Positions 48,159-55,490 of a stretch of DNA of 64,000 nt are shown here, in pieces. Source of the DNA: Methylophilus rhizosphaerae (GTDB lineage: Bacteria; Pseudomonadota; Gammaproteobacteria; Burkholderiales; Methylophilaceae); assembly GCF_900100975.1 (NCBI RefSeq), contig NZ_FNFX01000001.1, positions 499,820 through 563,819 of the forward strand, in the 5' to 3' direction. The position numbers and the translations under genes are program-made. Under the pieces are notes generated by a model. It was not told the origin of the DNA and ran no database searches. It saw only the letters and a program-made list of their open reading frames with translations. The first letter of the stretch is position 1; each line of letters opens with the position of its first letter.

Positions 48159-48716
48159 TTGGATTTTGATTGGAAGTACTGTATCACCACATTTGTTGCA
48201 GTGGTCGCGGCATTGATCGCATGGGGGCAACGCAAAGACGCCAGAAAATCGGCAGCTGAAGCTCTCGAATCGAATAAACGACTTGAGCAATACGAGCACC
48301 TTCCCATAGTCGTTATCTCTGTAGAGGCCGATGGTGAAAAGATTCGAATTTCATTAACGAACACCAGCCCTTCGAATTGTGTTTCATCCTACGAAATCGG
48401 ATTGTTTCTCCGCATCGAGGCTGCGAGTAATTTACTGAGAATTAATATAGACAATTCTGTTGTTACCGGTGGCTTCATTGCTCCAAACTCAACCACATAT
48501 GTATACCCTGATGAGATAAACAGGCTTATCTCTTACGCCATTCCGGCACTGAGAGAATCCCCGTCTGAAGAAGATCGTGTCCTTCTCAGGGCCGTGGCGA
48601 AGTTCGCACCTCCTCACCCTAAATCAGAAAAGATGGTGGAGGAAAGTACCAGCTTGTTCACGTATCAAAGAGATCACTTCCTGCCAAAAATCAATGCCCC
48701 GGAACAGAAAAACTAG
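48159..48716 (+). CDS. Cassette 7: membrane-anchored protein, unknown
   Basis: A 185-residue protein starting at TTG 48159, five bases after GGAGAG. One N-terminal membrane helix (about 7-23, ITTFVAVVAALIAWGQ) is followed by a charged coiled-coil (about 24-45) and a domain with beta-strand character (SVEADGEKIRISLTNTSPSN). No family recognised. The layout resembles small membrane-tethered cassette proteins, but no activity can be assigned. GC content is intermediate. Confidence 0.7.
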   Translation: MDFDWKYCITTFVAVVAALIAWGQRKDARKSAAEALESNKRLEQYEHLPIVVISVEADGEKIRISLTNTSPSNCVSSYEIGLFLRIEAASNLLRINIDNSVVTGGFIAPNSTTYVYPDEINRLISYAIPALRESPSEEDRVLLRAVAKFAPPHPKSEKMVEESTSLFTYQRDHFLPKINAPEQKN

Positions 48717-48775
48717 AACCCAAGTTGGTGGGTGCCCTTCGCAGCTACGGCGGCTCCTCACGTCAAACGTTAGGA
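48713..48775 (+). other. attC site 7, left end degenerate
   Basis: The right side is intact (CCTCACGTCAAAC then GTTAGGA). The left end reads CTAGAAC and its arm pairs poorly. Confidence 0.65.
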
Positions 48776-48790
48776 CTCATAGGAGACTTT

Positions 48791-49092
48791 ATGGCACTTC
48801 AAGATCAGCCCGCATGCGCGCCAAACCGGGCTTTGGCGACAAGCTTTTTGAACTGGCTAACGCTGGAATGACGAAGTCGGGAGCTTCCGACCGATTCATC
48901 CTTGCTCGTGAGGACGGAGACCCGGACATCCTTTGGAATGTTGAGGTCTTTAAATCCGACGAAGCGAAAGGCAACTATGAGAATAGCCCGCTCGCTGACA
49001 AACTCCGCGATGAGATCATCAACCTTTTGGCCGAGCCGCCCATGCGCATTCCAGTTCATCCATATGCCGCCCTTCCCATTAATGAGTCCTAA
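48791..49092 (+). pseudogene. Cassette 8: antibiotic-biosynthesis-monooxygenase-like gene, frameshifted
   Basis: The ATG at 48791 has a strong AGGAG eight bases ahead, but its frame stops after 26 codons. One base out of frame from about 48804, the sequence reads ARMRAKPGFGDKLFELA, LAREDGDPDILWNVEVFKSD and LADKLRDEI. That is the pattern of ABM/YgiN quinol-monooxygenase-like proteins (RxKPGKxxxLLxL ... ExWxxxE). Restoring one base near 48803-48807 gives a normal 100-residue protein. A shorter product could start at ATG 48814 without a Shine-Dalgarno. Confidence 0.7.
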
Positions 49093-49146
49093 CAATTCAT
49101 TCAAGCCGACGCCGCTTCGCGGCGCGGCTTAATTCAGGCGTTAGGC
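49087..49146 (+). other. attC site 8
   Basis: 60 bp from TCCTAAC to GTTAGGC, nearly identical to site 2, with GCCGC/GCGGC at the tip. Confidence 0.93.
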
Positions 49147-49250
49147 AAGTTAATACTAACAGCCATCAAGTAATCACTCTAAAACGTATTGGCATTCGCT
49201 TTGGTGACGCTTATCATCCTCCCACTGATGGCTGATTCTGAGGGGCAACC

Positions 49251-49658
49251 GTGAAACCAGATTTTGATACAGCGCTGCAAGTGCATTTTAAAGCCATTTC
49301 CAATAGGGATATCGAAGCGTTCAAGTCGCATCTCACAAAAGGCGACACCCTCTATACCATTGTCCAGAATGGCCATGCTTTCACGACCCCATCTGAAACC
49401 ATTGCAATACATGAACAATGGTTTAAAGACCCCAATTGGGTGTGGGAAGGCTCGCTAATTCACAAGGTTGTGGGAGAAGATATGGCAATGGCACTGGTGA
49501 AATACCAATATCGTGCCAGACCGGAAGATACCCCGGTCGTTACATGGCTCACTTATGTTTTCCAGCTACAAGACAAGCAATGGCGCATTGTGCACGACCA
49601 GAATACAGCGCTTGATTTTGCTGCTTTCGCCCGCATGGCAGGGATTGAGATCAAGTAA
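49251..49658 (+). CDS. SnoaL/NTF2-like protein
   Basis: A 135-residue protein with the alpha+beta cone fold of the SnoaL/DUF4440 superfamily, recognisable in HFKAISNRDIEAFKSHL, an inner strand VVGEDMAMALVKYQYR and the final DKQWRIVHDQNTALDF. Family members are isomerases, hydrolases or binding proteins; substrate unknown. A GTG start at 49251 follows GAGGGG by five bases. It lies 105 bp past attC 8, and no attC follows it directly. Confidence 0.8.
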   Translation: MKPDFDTALQVHFKAISNRDIEAFKSHLTKGDTLYTIVQNGHAFTTPSETIAIHEQWFKDPNWVWEGSLIHKVVGEDMAMALVKYQYRARPEDTPVVTWLTYVFQLQDKQWRIVHDQNTALDFAAFARMAGIEIK

Positions 49659-49694
49659 AATGCCTGACCATTTTTTTAGTCAGGAGGAGAGCAT

Positions 49695-50042
49695 ATGAGC
49701 GTATCCTTTAAGCGAGTGTATGAATCACCAGCCTCTACGGATGGTCGGCGCGTGCTTGTAGATCGCATCTGGCCTCGTGGCATCACCAAAGAGCAGGCAA
49801 AACTTGACCTGTGGCTGAAAGAAGTCGCACCATCGACAGCATTACGCAAGTGGTTCGGACACGATCCTGCAAAATGGGAAGAATTCCGGACAAAATATCG
49901 CGCTGAACTCGGAGACAACCCGGCAGTGGCAACACTAAAAGAACTGGTAGACAAATCCAAAGTGACTTTGGTGTATGCTGCCAAAGATGAAAAGCATAAC
50001 CACGTCATTGTGTTGCGTGAGTATATTGCTGGTATTCATTGA
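49695..50042 (+). CDS. DUF488 (YeaO-type) protein
   Basis: A 115-residue protein of the DUF488 family. Signatures are DGRRVLVDRIWPRGITKEQA and LREYIAGIH at the end, with WLKEVAPSTALRKWFGHD between. The function is unsettled. A very strong Shine-Dalgarno (AGGAGGAG) precedes the ATG, and its left part is the arm of a small hairpin (CCTGAC/GTCAGG, 49663-49684), which could affect initiation. Confidence 0.88.
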   Translation: MSVSFKRVYESPASTDGRRVLVDRIWPRGITKEQAKLDLWLKEVAPSTALRKWFGHDPAKWEEFRTKYRAELGDNPAVATLKELVDKSKVTLVYAAKDEKHNHVIVLREYIAGIH

Positions 50043-50197
50043 AAAACAGCTCCCCTCGTTTCAGCATATTGGCATTTTATGTTTTTGTTTGCTTTGCGCG
50101 TATTTGAGCGCAGTTTTAAAAGCACAGGGCAACAGAGCATTGCCAAGACTTCGTGCGCGCACAAATGCATAACGTAATACTAAAGGAAATCAGGCGC

Positions 50198-50614
50198 ATG
50201 AAACCGCGAATCACCGTTATTACCATTGGCGTTGACGATCTTGAAGCATCATTGCGCTTCTACCGTGAGGGTCTTGGCTTTGCCACCGAAGGCATCATTG
50301 GCAAAGAGTTCGAGTACGGCGCCGTTGTATTCATTGACCTGCAACCAGGCCTTCGTTTAGCGCTCTGGCCTCGCAACAGCATCGCCCATGACACAGGCCT
50401 TGTGACGAGTCCCGTTAGTCCTACCGAAATGACGCTGGGTCATAACGTATCCTCAAAGGCCGAGGTCGATGTTGTCATGGCACAAGCAGCTTCCGCTGGT
50501 GCAAAGATCGTCAAGCCCGCGCATGATACGTTTTGGGGCGGCTACTCTGGCTATTTCCAGGATCCAGACGGGCATCTCTGGGAAATCGTCTGGAATCCGC
50601 AGTGGCCAGGGTAA
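50198..50614 (+). CDS. VOC-family (glyoxalase-like) protein
   Basis: A 138-residue vicinal-oxygen-chelate fold protein. Two beta-alpha-beta-beta-beta halves are visible: ITVITIGVDDLEASLRFYRE at the start and GYFQDPDGHLWEIVWNPQ at the end, the latter with the metal-binding Glu. It resembles glyoxalase/bleomycin-resistance proteins, but the substrate cannot be inferred. Start chosen at ATG 50198 with AAGGA ten bases upstream; the frame is open further left. Confidence 0.85.
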   Translation: MKPRITVITIGVDDLEASLRFYREGLGFATEGIIGKEFEYGAVVFIDLQPGLRLALWPRNSIAHDTGLVTSPVSPTEMTLGHNVSSKAEVDVVMAQAASAGAKIVKPAHDTFWGGYSGYFQDPDGHLWEIVWNPQWPG

Positions 50615-50765
50615 GAAGAGCATACTTTAATCAAAAAACAAGCAGTACATATTCCGGCGAATGTGCGTTTGCCTGAGCATGTAAAGCAAGTACTGTCTAA
50701 CTCAATCAAACATCAGCGACTCGCTCAGCTCCTGCTCATGCCTTCAATTACACTGAATCCCGGGC

Positions 50766-50889
50766 TATAATGCCAGGCATGACTACACAATTGATCAGAT
50801 CAGTAATCCCTGCGATTGTGGGTTCATTTCAAAAGCAGACCAACAACATGTCGTACAGGCCGCAGGTTTTACACTCGCGGTTCAAGTAA
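50766..50889 (+). other. TATAAT followed by a 36-codon frame
   Basis: TTCAAT, 17 bp, TATAAT (50766-50771), then ATG at 50779, which would be near the first transcribed base. The frame ends at 50889, seven bases before the worn attC. No homology; possibly chance. Confidence 0.25.
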
Positions 50890-50895
50890 ACGGAG

Positions 50896-50955
50896 GCCTG
50901 ACAGCACATGCAAGCCGATGCCGCTTTGCGGTAGGGCTTAACTCAAGTGTCGGGC
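50896..50955 (+). other. Worn attC site 9
   Basis: 60 bp aligned with sites 2 and 8: GCCTGAC, then CATGCAAGCCGATGCCGC, tip TTTGCGG, GGGCTTAACTCAAG and GTCGGGC. Both core ends carry substitutions. Confidence 0.7.
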
Positions 50956-50991
50956 ATCACGATCAACGACTTCTTCATGAGGCTATTCACA

Positions 50992-51405
50992 ATGGAAATT
51001 CAACCACCAATTACGATCTCTTCAATGGATGCGGCAAGGCTTGAAAAAATGCTTGATTCGCTGAGTGACAGCGAAATGCCGAACAAGGATGATTTACAAG
51101 CTGAGCTGGATCGCGCCAATATTGTGGCGCCAGAGGAAATGCCCGGCGACATTGTGACGATGAACTCAACGGTAAACTTCCGGATAGAGTCATCCAGCTC
51201 GGAGTTTGCCCTGACGCTTGTTTATCCGCATGATATTGGCGACGGTAAGGGGAAAATATCAGTGCTGGCGCCTGTGGGCAGTGCACTGCTTGGCTTACGG
51301 GAAGGTAGCGAAATATCCTGGCCCAAGCCTGGTGGCGGCTTGCTCAAGGTTCGCATCCTGAAAGTCGTGTACCAACCTGAGCGCTCCGGTGATTTCCAGC
51401 GATAA
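50992..51405 (+). CDS. rnk: Nucleoside diphosphate kinase regulator Rnk
   Basis: A 137-residue protein with a short N-terminal coiled-coil and a C-terminal GreA/GreB-like FKBP domain, which binds RNA polymerase. Conserved phrases are ISSMDAARLEKML, PGDIVTMNSTVNFR, LVYPHD and SVLAPVGSALLGLREGSEI. ATG 50992 is chosen on TGAGG nine bases upstream and on family length; the frame extends into the worn attC at 50947. It is the first gene after the integron footprint. Confidence 0.92.
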   Translation: MEIQPPITISSMDAARLEKMLDSLSDSEMPNKDDLQAELDRANIVAPEEMPGDIVTMNSTVNFRIESSSSEFALTLVYPHDIGDGKGKISVLAPVGSALLGLREGSEISWPKPGGGLLKVRILKVVYQPERSGDFQR

Positions 51406-51442
51406 CTGGGATCGTAAATCCGGGATATTCAACCAGCCACAC

Positions 51443-51472
51443 ACAGGTGGTGTGCTTCGCATCGCCACCTGT
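51443..51472. other. Inverted repeat after rnk
   Basis: ACAGGTGG and CCACCTGT enclose 14 bp. No T-tract follows, so terminator function is doubtful. Confidence 0.35.
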
Positions 51473-51574
51473 AACCACCCATGCGCACAGCAAAGAATTG
51501 GTGTTAATCAATCAATCGAGTGAGTTTGAACGCGTGACGCAGTTACTGCTTAAGAACTGGCATTAAGGCTTAAG

Positions 51575-51793
51575 ATGCACGATCAACCCAATAATCCCTT
51601 ACATGGCGTTACGCTGGAACAAATCGTCACCAGGCTGGCGGATCATTATGGCTGGGAAACGCTGGCCAGAAAAATCAATATCAATTGTTTCAAGAATGAT
51701 CCTTCCGTGAAGTCCAGCCTGAAGTTTTTGCGCAAAACGCCCTGGGCAAGAACAGAGGTAGAAAACTTGTATATTGCTACATTTGCAATATGA
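51575..51793 (+). CDS. VF530/DUF2132 small protein
   Basis: A 72-residue protein nearly matching the DUF2132/VF530 family pattern: [26 protein letters not shown] and [22 protein letters not shown]. The structure is known from other bacteria as a small helical putative DNA-binding protein; the role is unclear. It ends 34 bp from the convergent copper chaperone gene. Confidence 0.92.
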   Translation: MHDQPNNPLHGVTLEQIVTRLADHYGWETLARKININCFKNDPSVKSSLKFLRKTPWARTEVENLYIATFAI

Positions 51794-51827
51794 AGCAAAA
51801 CAAAAGGAGTGTTGGTTGGAGCAGTCT

Positions 51828-52274
51828 TTAAGGAGCTGCTTTGACAGGCAGGCTAACGAATTTTTCCTCGATCTTGCCTGCCTTGTCTTTAAAACAGAGT
51901 CGGAACTTTACCTGCTCACCAGCTTTAAATGGGCGACCCAGTTCAAACAACATCAGGTGAAAACTGCCTGGCGCCAGTTTGACCGGTTGATTGGCTGGAA
52001 TTGCCAGCTCTTCCAGGTGGCGCATTTTCATAATGCCATTTTGCATGGTCATGCTATGTATTTCAGTGTTACCAGCGCGTTCGGTCTCTACATACACCAT
52101 GGTCATATCTTCCTTGCTGCGCAAGGTCAGGTAGGCTGCACCCACCGATTGCCCGGGATTGGAAGCACGTACCCAGGCGTCACTGATCGCCACATCCGCC
52201 TGGGCAACACCCAGCCATAACATCAGGGTACTCCCGAGCAGGCACTGTAGTAAATAAATAGCTGAGTTTTTCAT
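51828..52274 (-). CDS. PCuAC-type periplasmic copper chaperone
   Basis: A 148-residue secreted protein of the DUF461/PCuAC family, which delivers Cu(I) to cytochrome oxidase. Signal peptide about 1-26 (ending LGVAQA). Copper ligands are in EIHSMTMQNGIMKMRHLE and the later GSFHLMLFEL (H-x-M pattern). I chose ATG 52274, which begins the signal peptide; an upstream ATG at 52292 overlaps the yacG stop. Same direction as yacG. Confidence 0.9.
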   Translation of the reverse strand: MKNSAIYLLQCLLGSTLMLWLGVAQADVAISDAWVRASNPGQSVGAAYLTLRSKEDMTMVYVETERAGNTEIHSMTMQNGIMKMRHLEELAIPANQPVKLAPGSFHLMLFELGRPFKAGEQVKFRLCFKDKAGKIEEKFVSLPVKAAP

Positions 52275-52291
52275 GCCCCGGAATGTGCCCA

Positions 52292-52483
52292 TTATTCAGG
52301 TTCGTACAAATCCGGTGGTGTCGCGTCCGGAATACGGAATTTTTCGGTCGCCCAGTCGCCCAGGTCCATTAGTTTGCACCGCTCGCTGCAAAATGGCCGG
52401 AATGGGTTGGCGGTTGAGTATTCGGTGGTTTCACCGCAGCCGGGGCAAGCAACTTTGCGGGATTTAACTGCTGTTGACTGCAT
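52292..52483 (-). CDS. yacG: DNA gyrase inhibitor YacG
   Basis: A 63-residue zinc-binding protein with the CPGC ... FCSERC four-cysteine site (residues 13, 16, 32 and 36) and the trailing [12 protein letters not shown] typical of YacG. It inhibits DNA gyrase in E. coli. Its start overlaps the zapD stop by one base. Confidence 0.94.
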   Translation of the reverse strand: MQSTAVKSRKVACPGCGETTEYSTANPFRPFCSERCKLMDLGDWATEKFRIPDATPPDLYEPE

Positions 52484-53256
52484 TAGTTGTGTCCTGCCCC
52501 GGTAAAATTACAGATAATCATCCTGAACGGGATATCCTGCTCGCACCCTTTTGGCCGTTGCACAAAATCCAGTTTCTGGAAGCGGATATTAATCGCATAC
52601 TTATTGGCGCTGACTTCAGGGAAGCATTCGTCGTGATTCACTTCAATACGTAGTAACTGTGCCGGTTTATGACCGGATAACTGCTGCTGGTAAGCCCCAT
52701 TGTGCGCCACCACGGACATGACCTGGCCGCTACCGCGCAACAATTGCAGAATCATACGGATGGATTCATACATGGGTTTCAGGCGGGATAGCCATTGCTC
52801 AAAGTCTGCCTTTCGCCGTTCGACCGGTAAATACAGCCAGTGGCGGTAAGAAGGCAGATCGAACTCACAGACCCCGCCGGGAATACTGGTGCGTTGCTTC
52901 ACGCTCATCAACCAGTCGTTATCGCGCAGGGACTGGCCCAGTTTCTGGTGGTCCGCACGCAGGGTGGTCGCACACCGTTCCAGGCTTAATAAAGTGCTGT
53001 TAAGCGCCTGTTGGTCGATGTTGGGGTTGTTTTGCAAGAAAGAGAGCTGTACCTTGTGCCTTTCCAGCTCCTGCAACAAGTCCACTTTCAAATCCCCGCG
53101 GTCTATCAGGTCCAGGACTTGCAACATGGAAATCAGCGCCACATGATGACTGATCTCATGGCCTGTTTCGATGTGGTGCAGCATCTTGACGAACAAATCC
53201 TCCAGGCGGAGATAGGTTCTGATGCGCTCATTAAATGGAAACTCGTAGCTAGACAC
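52483..53256 (-). CDS. zapD: Cell division protein ZapD
   Basis: Binds and bundles FtsZ at the division ring. The 257-residue protein matches the family from [19 protein letters not shown] at the N-terminus to the C-terminal beta-domain ([19 protein letters not shown]). coaE-zapD-yacG is a conserved proteobacterial trio, here with 69 bp and -1 bp spacing. Confidence 0.95.
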   Translation of the reverse strand: MSSYEFPFNERIRTYLRLEDLFVKMLHHIETGHEISHHVALISMLQVLDLIDRGDLKVDLLQELERHKVQLSFLQNNPNIDQQALNSTLLSLERCATTLRADHQKLGQSLRDNDWLMSVKQRTSIPGGVCEFDLPSYRHWLYLPVERRKADFEQWLSRLKPMYESIRMILQLLRGSGQVMSVVAHNGAYQQQLSGHKPAQLLRIEVNHDECFPEVSANKYAINIRFQKLDFVQRPKGCEQDIPFRMIICNFTGAGHN

Positions 53257-53325
53257 GGCAGCCTTTTCTGTCAGCTGATACTTGAAAAGTATGCAATAAA
53301 AGCCTGATTATGAAACCCTTTTAAA

Positions 53326-53934
53326 TCACTGGCAAGTATTTGAGAAGTTTTTATGAAACTCGAGCACTTTTTGCCGCAAATTGTCCAGGGTCTGGTCATT
53401 CTCCATGACAGAATCCGCGATGGATAAACGGGCCTGGCGGCTGCTCTGGGCGGTAATGATCGCCTGTGCCATGGATTCGGACAAGCCGCGCTGCATGACG
53501 CGGACCAATTGAGTTTGCTCACTGCAATCCACCACCAGCACATGGTCCACCATGGACCAGTCCGCCGGACTTTCAACCAGTAATGGAATCGCCAGGATGA
53601 CATAAGGATGCAGGCTATAACCCGCAATCTGCTGCATGGCTTCTGCACGGATAGCCGGATGCATGATGTGATTCAATCTGTCCAGCGCATCCGGTTCGGC
53701 AAACACCAGTTCGCGCAATTTTCCACGGTGCAACTGGCCATGCTCGTCAAACATTTCATCGCCAAACGCCTGGCGCACCGCCTGCATGGCAACACTGCCG
53801 GGCGCACTCATGGCATGGGCGATGTCGTCCAGGTCCACTACCGGTACGCCCAGTGCCATAAAGCTTTTGCAAACTTCGCTTTTCCCACTGCCGATACCGC
53901 CAGTCACGGCAACCACTTTAGTCACAACCTTCAC
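53326..53934 (-). CDS. coaE: Dephospho-CoA kinase
   Basis: Last step of coenzyme A synthesis: phosphorylates the 3'-OH of dephospho-CoA. The 202-residue protein has the P-loop VTGGIGSGKSEVCKSF at residues 10-25, the substrate segment VDLDDIAHAM and the lid region ARLSIADSVMEND. It directly follows pilD with no intervening bases, so both are translated from one mRNA. Confidence 0.96.
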   Translation of the reverse strand: MKVVTKVVAVTGGIGSGKSEVCKSFMALGVPVVDLDDIAHAMSAPGSVAMQAVRQAFGDEMFDEHGQLHRGKLRELVFAEPDALDRLNHIMHPAIRAEAMQQIAGYSLHPYVILAIPLLVESPADWSMVDHVLVVDCSEQTQLVRVMQRGLSESMAQAIITAQSSRQARLSIADSVMENDQTLDNLRQKVLEFHKNFSNTCQ

Positions 53935-54807
53935 CTATGGCATCAAATAAAAGGCAGCCAGTGCCTGGCCGTAAAACAAGGCAGCGATTCCGCCCAGCGC
54001 CAGGAACGGGCCAAACGGAATCGCCGTATGCCTGGTTTTGCCTTTGAGCAAAATCAGGCCCAGGCCAATCACGCTGCCCACGACTGAACTCAGCAAAATC
54101 ACGGCAGGCAGCAACTGCCAGCCAAACCAGGCGCCGATGGCGGCCAGCAGTTTGAAATCACCATAGCCCATGCCCTCCTTGCCTGTAACCAGCTTGAACA
54201 ACCAGTACACACTCCATAACACTAGATAACCCACCATCGCGCCAATCACCGCCGATGTAATATCGGTAAAACCGGCTTGCAGGTTCACCAGTAACCCCAG
54301 CCACAATAAAGGCAGCGTAATATCATCCGGCAATAGCTGCGTATCAAAATCGATAAACGTTAATGCGACCAGGGCAAATACAAATACCAGTGCGAATAAC
54401 GTTAGCGCGCTATAGCCATATTGCACGGCGACTGAGTATGCCAACCCGCCCGTCAGCAGTTCTACCAGCGGATAACGTGCTGAAATGGGCGCCTGGCAGG
54501 CTTTGCATTTGCCGCGCAAACACAAATAACTGATGACAGGGATGTTTTCCCACGCACTGATTGCGTGGCCGCAAGATGGGCAGGAAGAACGCGGAATAAC
54601 CAGGTTATACCTGGGCTGATCCGGCGCTGCCTGGCCCTGCAAATCCAGGCAACTGACCTGCCAGTCGCGCTCCATCATTTTAGGCAGGCGATGAATCACC
54701 ACATTCAGGAAACTGCCGATGAGCAAGCCCAGTACCAGGCAAACACCTTGCAGGAAGTAAGGCTGCGTTTTCAATAAACTTAAAACAGGCTCAAGGATTT
54801 CTGTCAT
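53935..54807 (-). CDS. pilD: Prepilin peptidase/N-methyltransferase PilD
   Basis: Inner-membrane aspartic protease that cleaves type IV prepilins and pseudopilins and N-methylates the new Phe. The 290-residue protein keeps the zinc-type CPSCGHAISAWENIPVISYL/C-x2-C pair near residue 75, seven or eight hydrophobic segments, and the catalytic aspartates in FIDFDTQLLPDDI and GYGDFKLLAAIG. Usually pilB and pilC precede pilD; here a 223 bp gap and an opposed gene lie upstream. Confidence 0.96.
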   Translation of the reverse strand: MTEILEPVLSLLKTQPYFLQGVCLVLGLLIGSFLNVVIHRLPKMMERDWQVSCLDLQGQAAPDQPRYNLVIPRSSCPSCGHAISAWENIPVISYLCLRGKCKACQAPISARYPLVELLTGGLAYSVAVQYGYSALTLFALVFVFALVALTFIDFDTQLLPDDITLPLLWLGLLVNLQAGFTDITSAVIGAMVGYLVLWSVYWLFKLVTGKEGMGYGDFKLLAAIGAWFGWQLLPAVILLSSVVGSVIGLGLILLKGKTRHTAIPFGPFLALGGIAALFYGQALAAFYLMP

Positions 54808-55030
54808 GATACCGATAACATCATTAAGGTTGCTGCATCATCTCATCGTTAATGCCGCTAAGCAAGAATAAACGCTTTTGTGCAGGCAAAACCTGTATGG
54901 AAGCCAATATACACAGCCTTGAAAACAGATTGGTTGCCACCATTTATGTGTAAGATGGGAACTGCACCTGGCCAAGTAACTTCGGGCTGAGTGCCTTCGC
55001 ATCTGTCTCTTTTAGTGAAGGAAGTAGCCT

Positions 55031-55444
55031 ATGTCTGATCAAATCAAATTCACACCACCCACCGAAGGCGAGTTAAATCAGGTGGAACTGGGCCAGGGAG
55101 AACACCCGGCCTGGGATGTACCGATTATTTGCCGTGTGGAAGTTGACTTGCCAGGATGGCTGGCAAAGCTGACCGGGGAAGATCACTGGGAAGTCTACAG
55201 CGAAGAAGAGGAAGAGAATTGCGTCAGCTTCGCCATGCGAGCCACGCAAAAGACCAGTCACCACTCCCCGGCTGACCGCACAGAGAATCCCTTGCAGGCA
55301 GAAGTGACGCTATATCACAACGGCTATGCCGTGGTCGACATGAATGGCCAGTCGCTATTTGATGGCGCCTTGACCAATACCACCAACGATTGCGCAAAAC
55401 TCAGCTACTACCATATGAGCGGGGAGCCCATTGCGCTGAACTAA
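55031..55444 (+). CDS. Conserved hypothetical acidic protein
   Basis: A 137-residue, strongly acidic soluble protein without signal peptide or membrane helix. An acidic run (EEEEENCV, about residues 58-65) lies in the first half. I recognise no family. A GAAGGAAG Shine-Dalgarno seven bases before the ATG and normal codon use argue that it is real. It stands alone between pilD and ispB, both on the other strand. Confidence 0.7.
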   Translation: MSDQIKFTPPTEGELNQVELGQGEHPAWDVPIICRVEVDLPGWLAKLTGEDHWEVYSEEEEENCVSFAMRATQKTSHHSPADRTENPLQAEVTLYHNGYAVVDMNGQSLFDGALTNTTNDCAKLSYYHMSGEPIALN

Positions 55445-55490
55445 ATCGGAGCAGCATGCATTGGAACATGCATGCTGCGATGACACTCAC

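Larger units (their letters stand above)
45207..50955 (+). mobile_element. Integron cassette array lacking an integrase
   Basis: From an attI-like core to a worn attC at 50955. Clear or partial attC sites are at 45494, 45955, 46535, 47116, 47650, 48078, 48713, 49087 and 50896 (left ends), all on the same strand, mostly 58-69 bp, with RYYYAAC at the left and GTTRRRY at the right. Genes between them are short, lie in the same direction and differ in base composition from the flanks. The attC sequences fall into several types, so the cassettes came from different sources. Confidence 0.85.
50615..50991. other. 377 bp gap: degenerate frames and worn attC
   Basis: No convincing gene. Plus-strand frame 50615-50770 reads protein-like (KKQAVHIPANVRLPEHVKQV) but has no start codon. 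A 36-codon frame starts at 50779 behind TATAAT. A second frame reads NPCDCGFISKADQQHVVQ before the worn attC at 50896-50955. I read this as decayed cassette DNA. Confidence 0.5.

Noticed and set aside
49663..49684. CCTGAC/GTCAGG hairpin as a terminator or attC
   Set aside because: The T-run lies in the loop and there are no attC core ends; at most it touches the DUF488 ribosome-binding site.
50695..50701. GTCTAAC as a possible tenth attC left end
   Set aside because: No complementary arms and no GTTRRRY within 150 bp.
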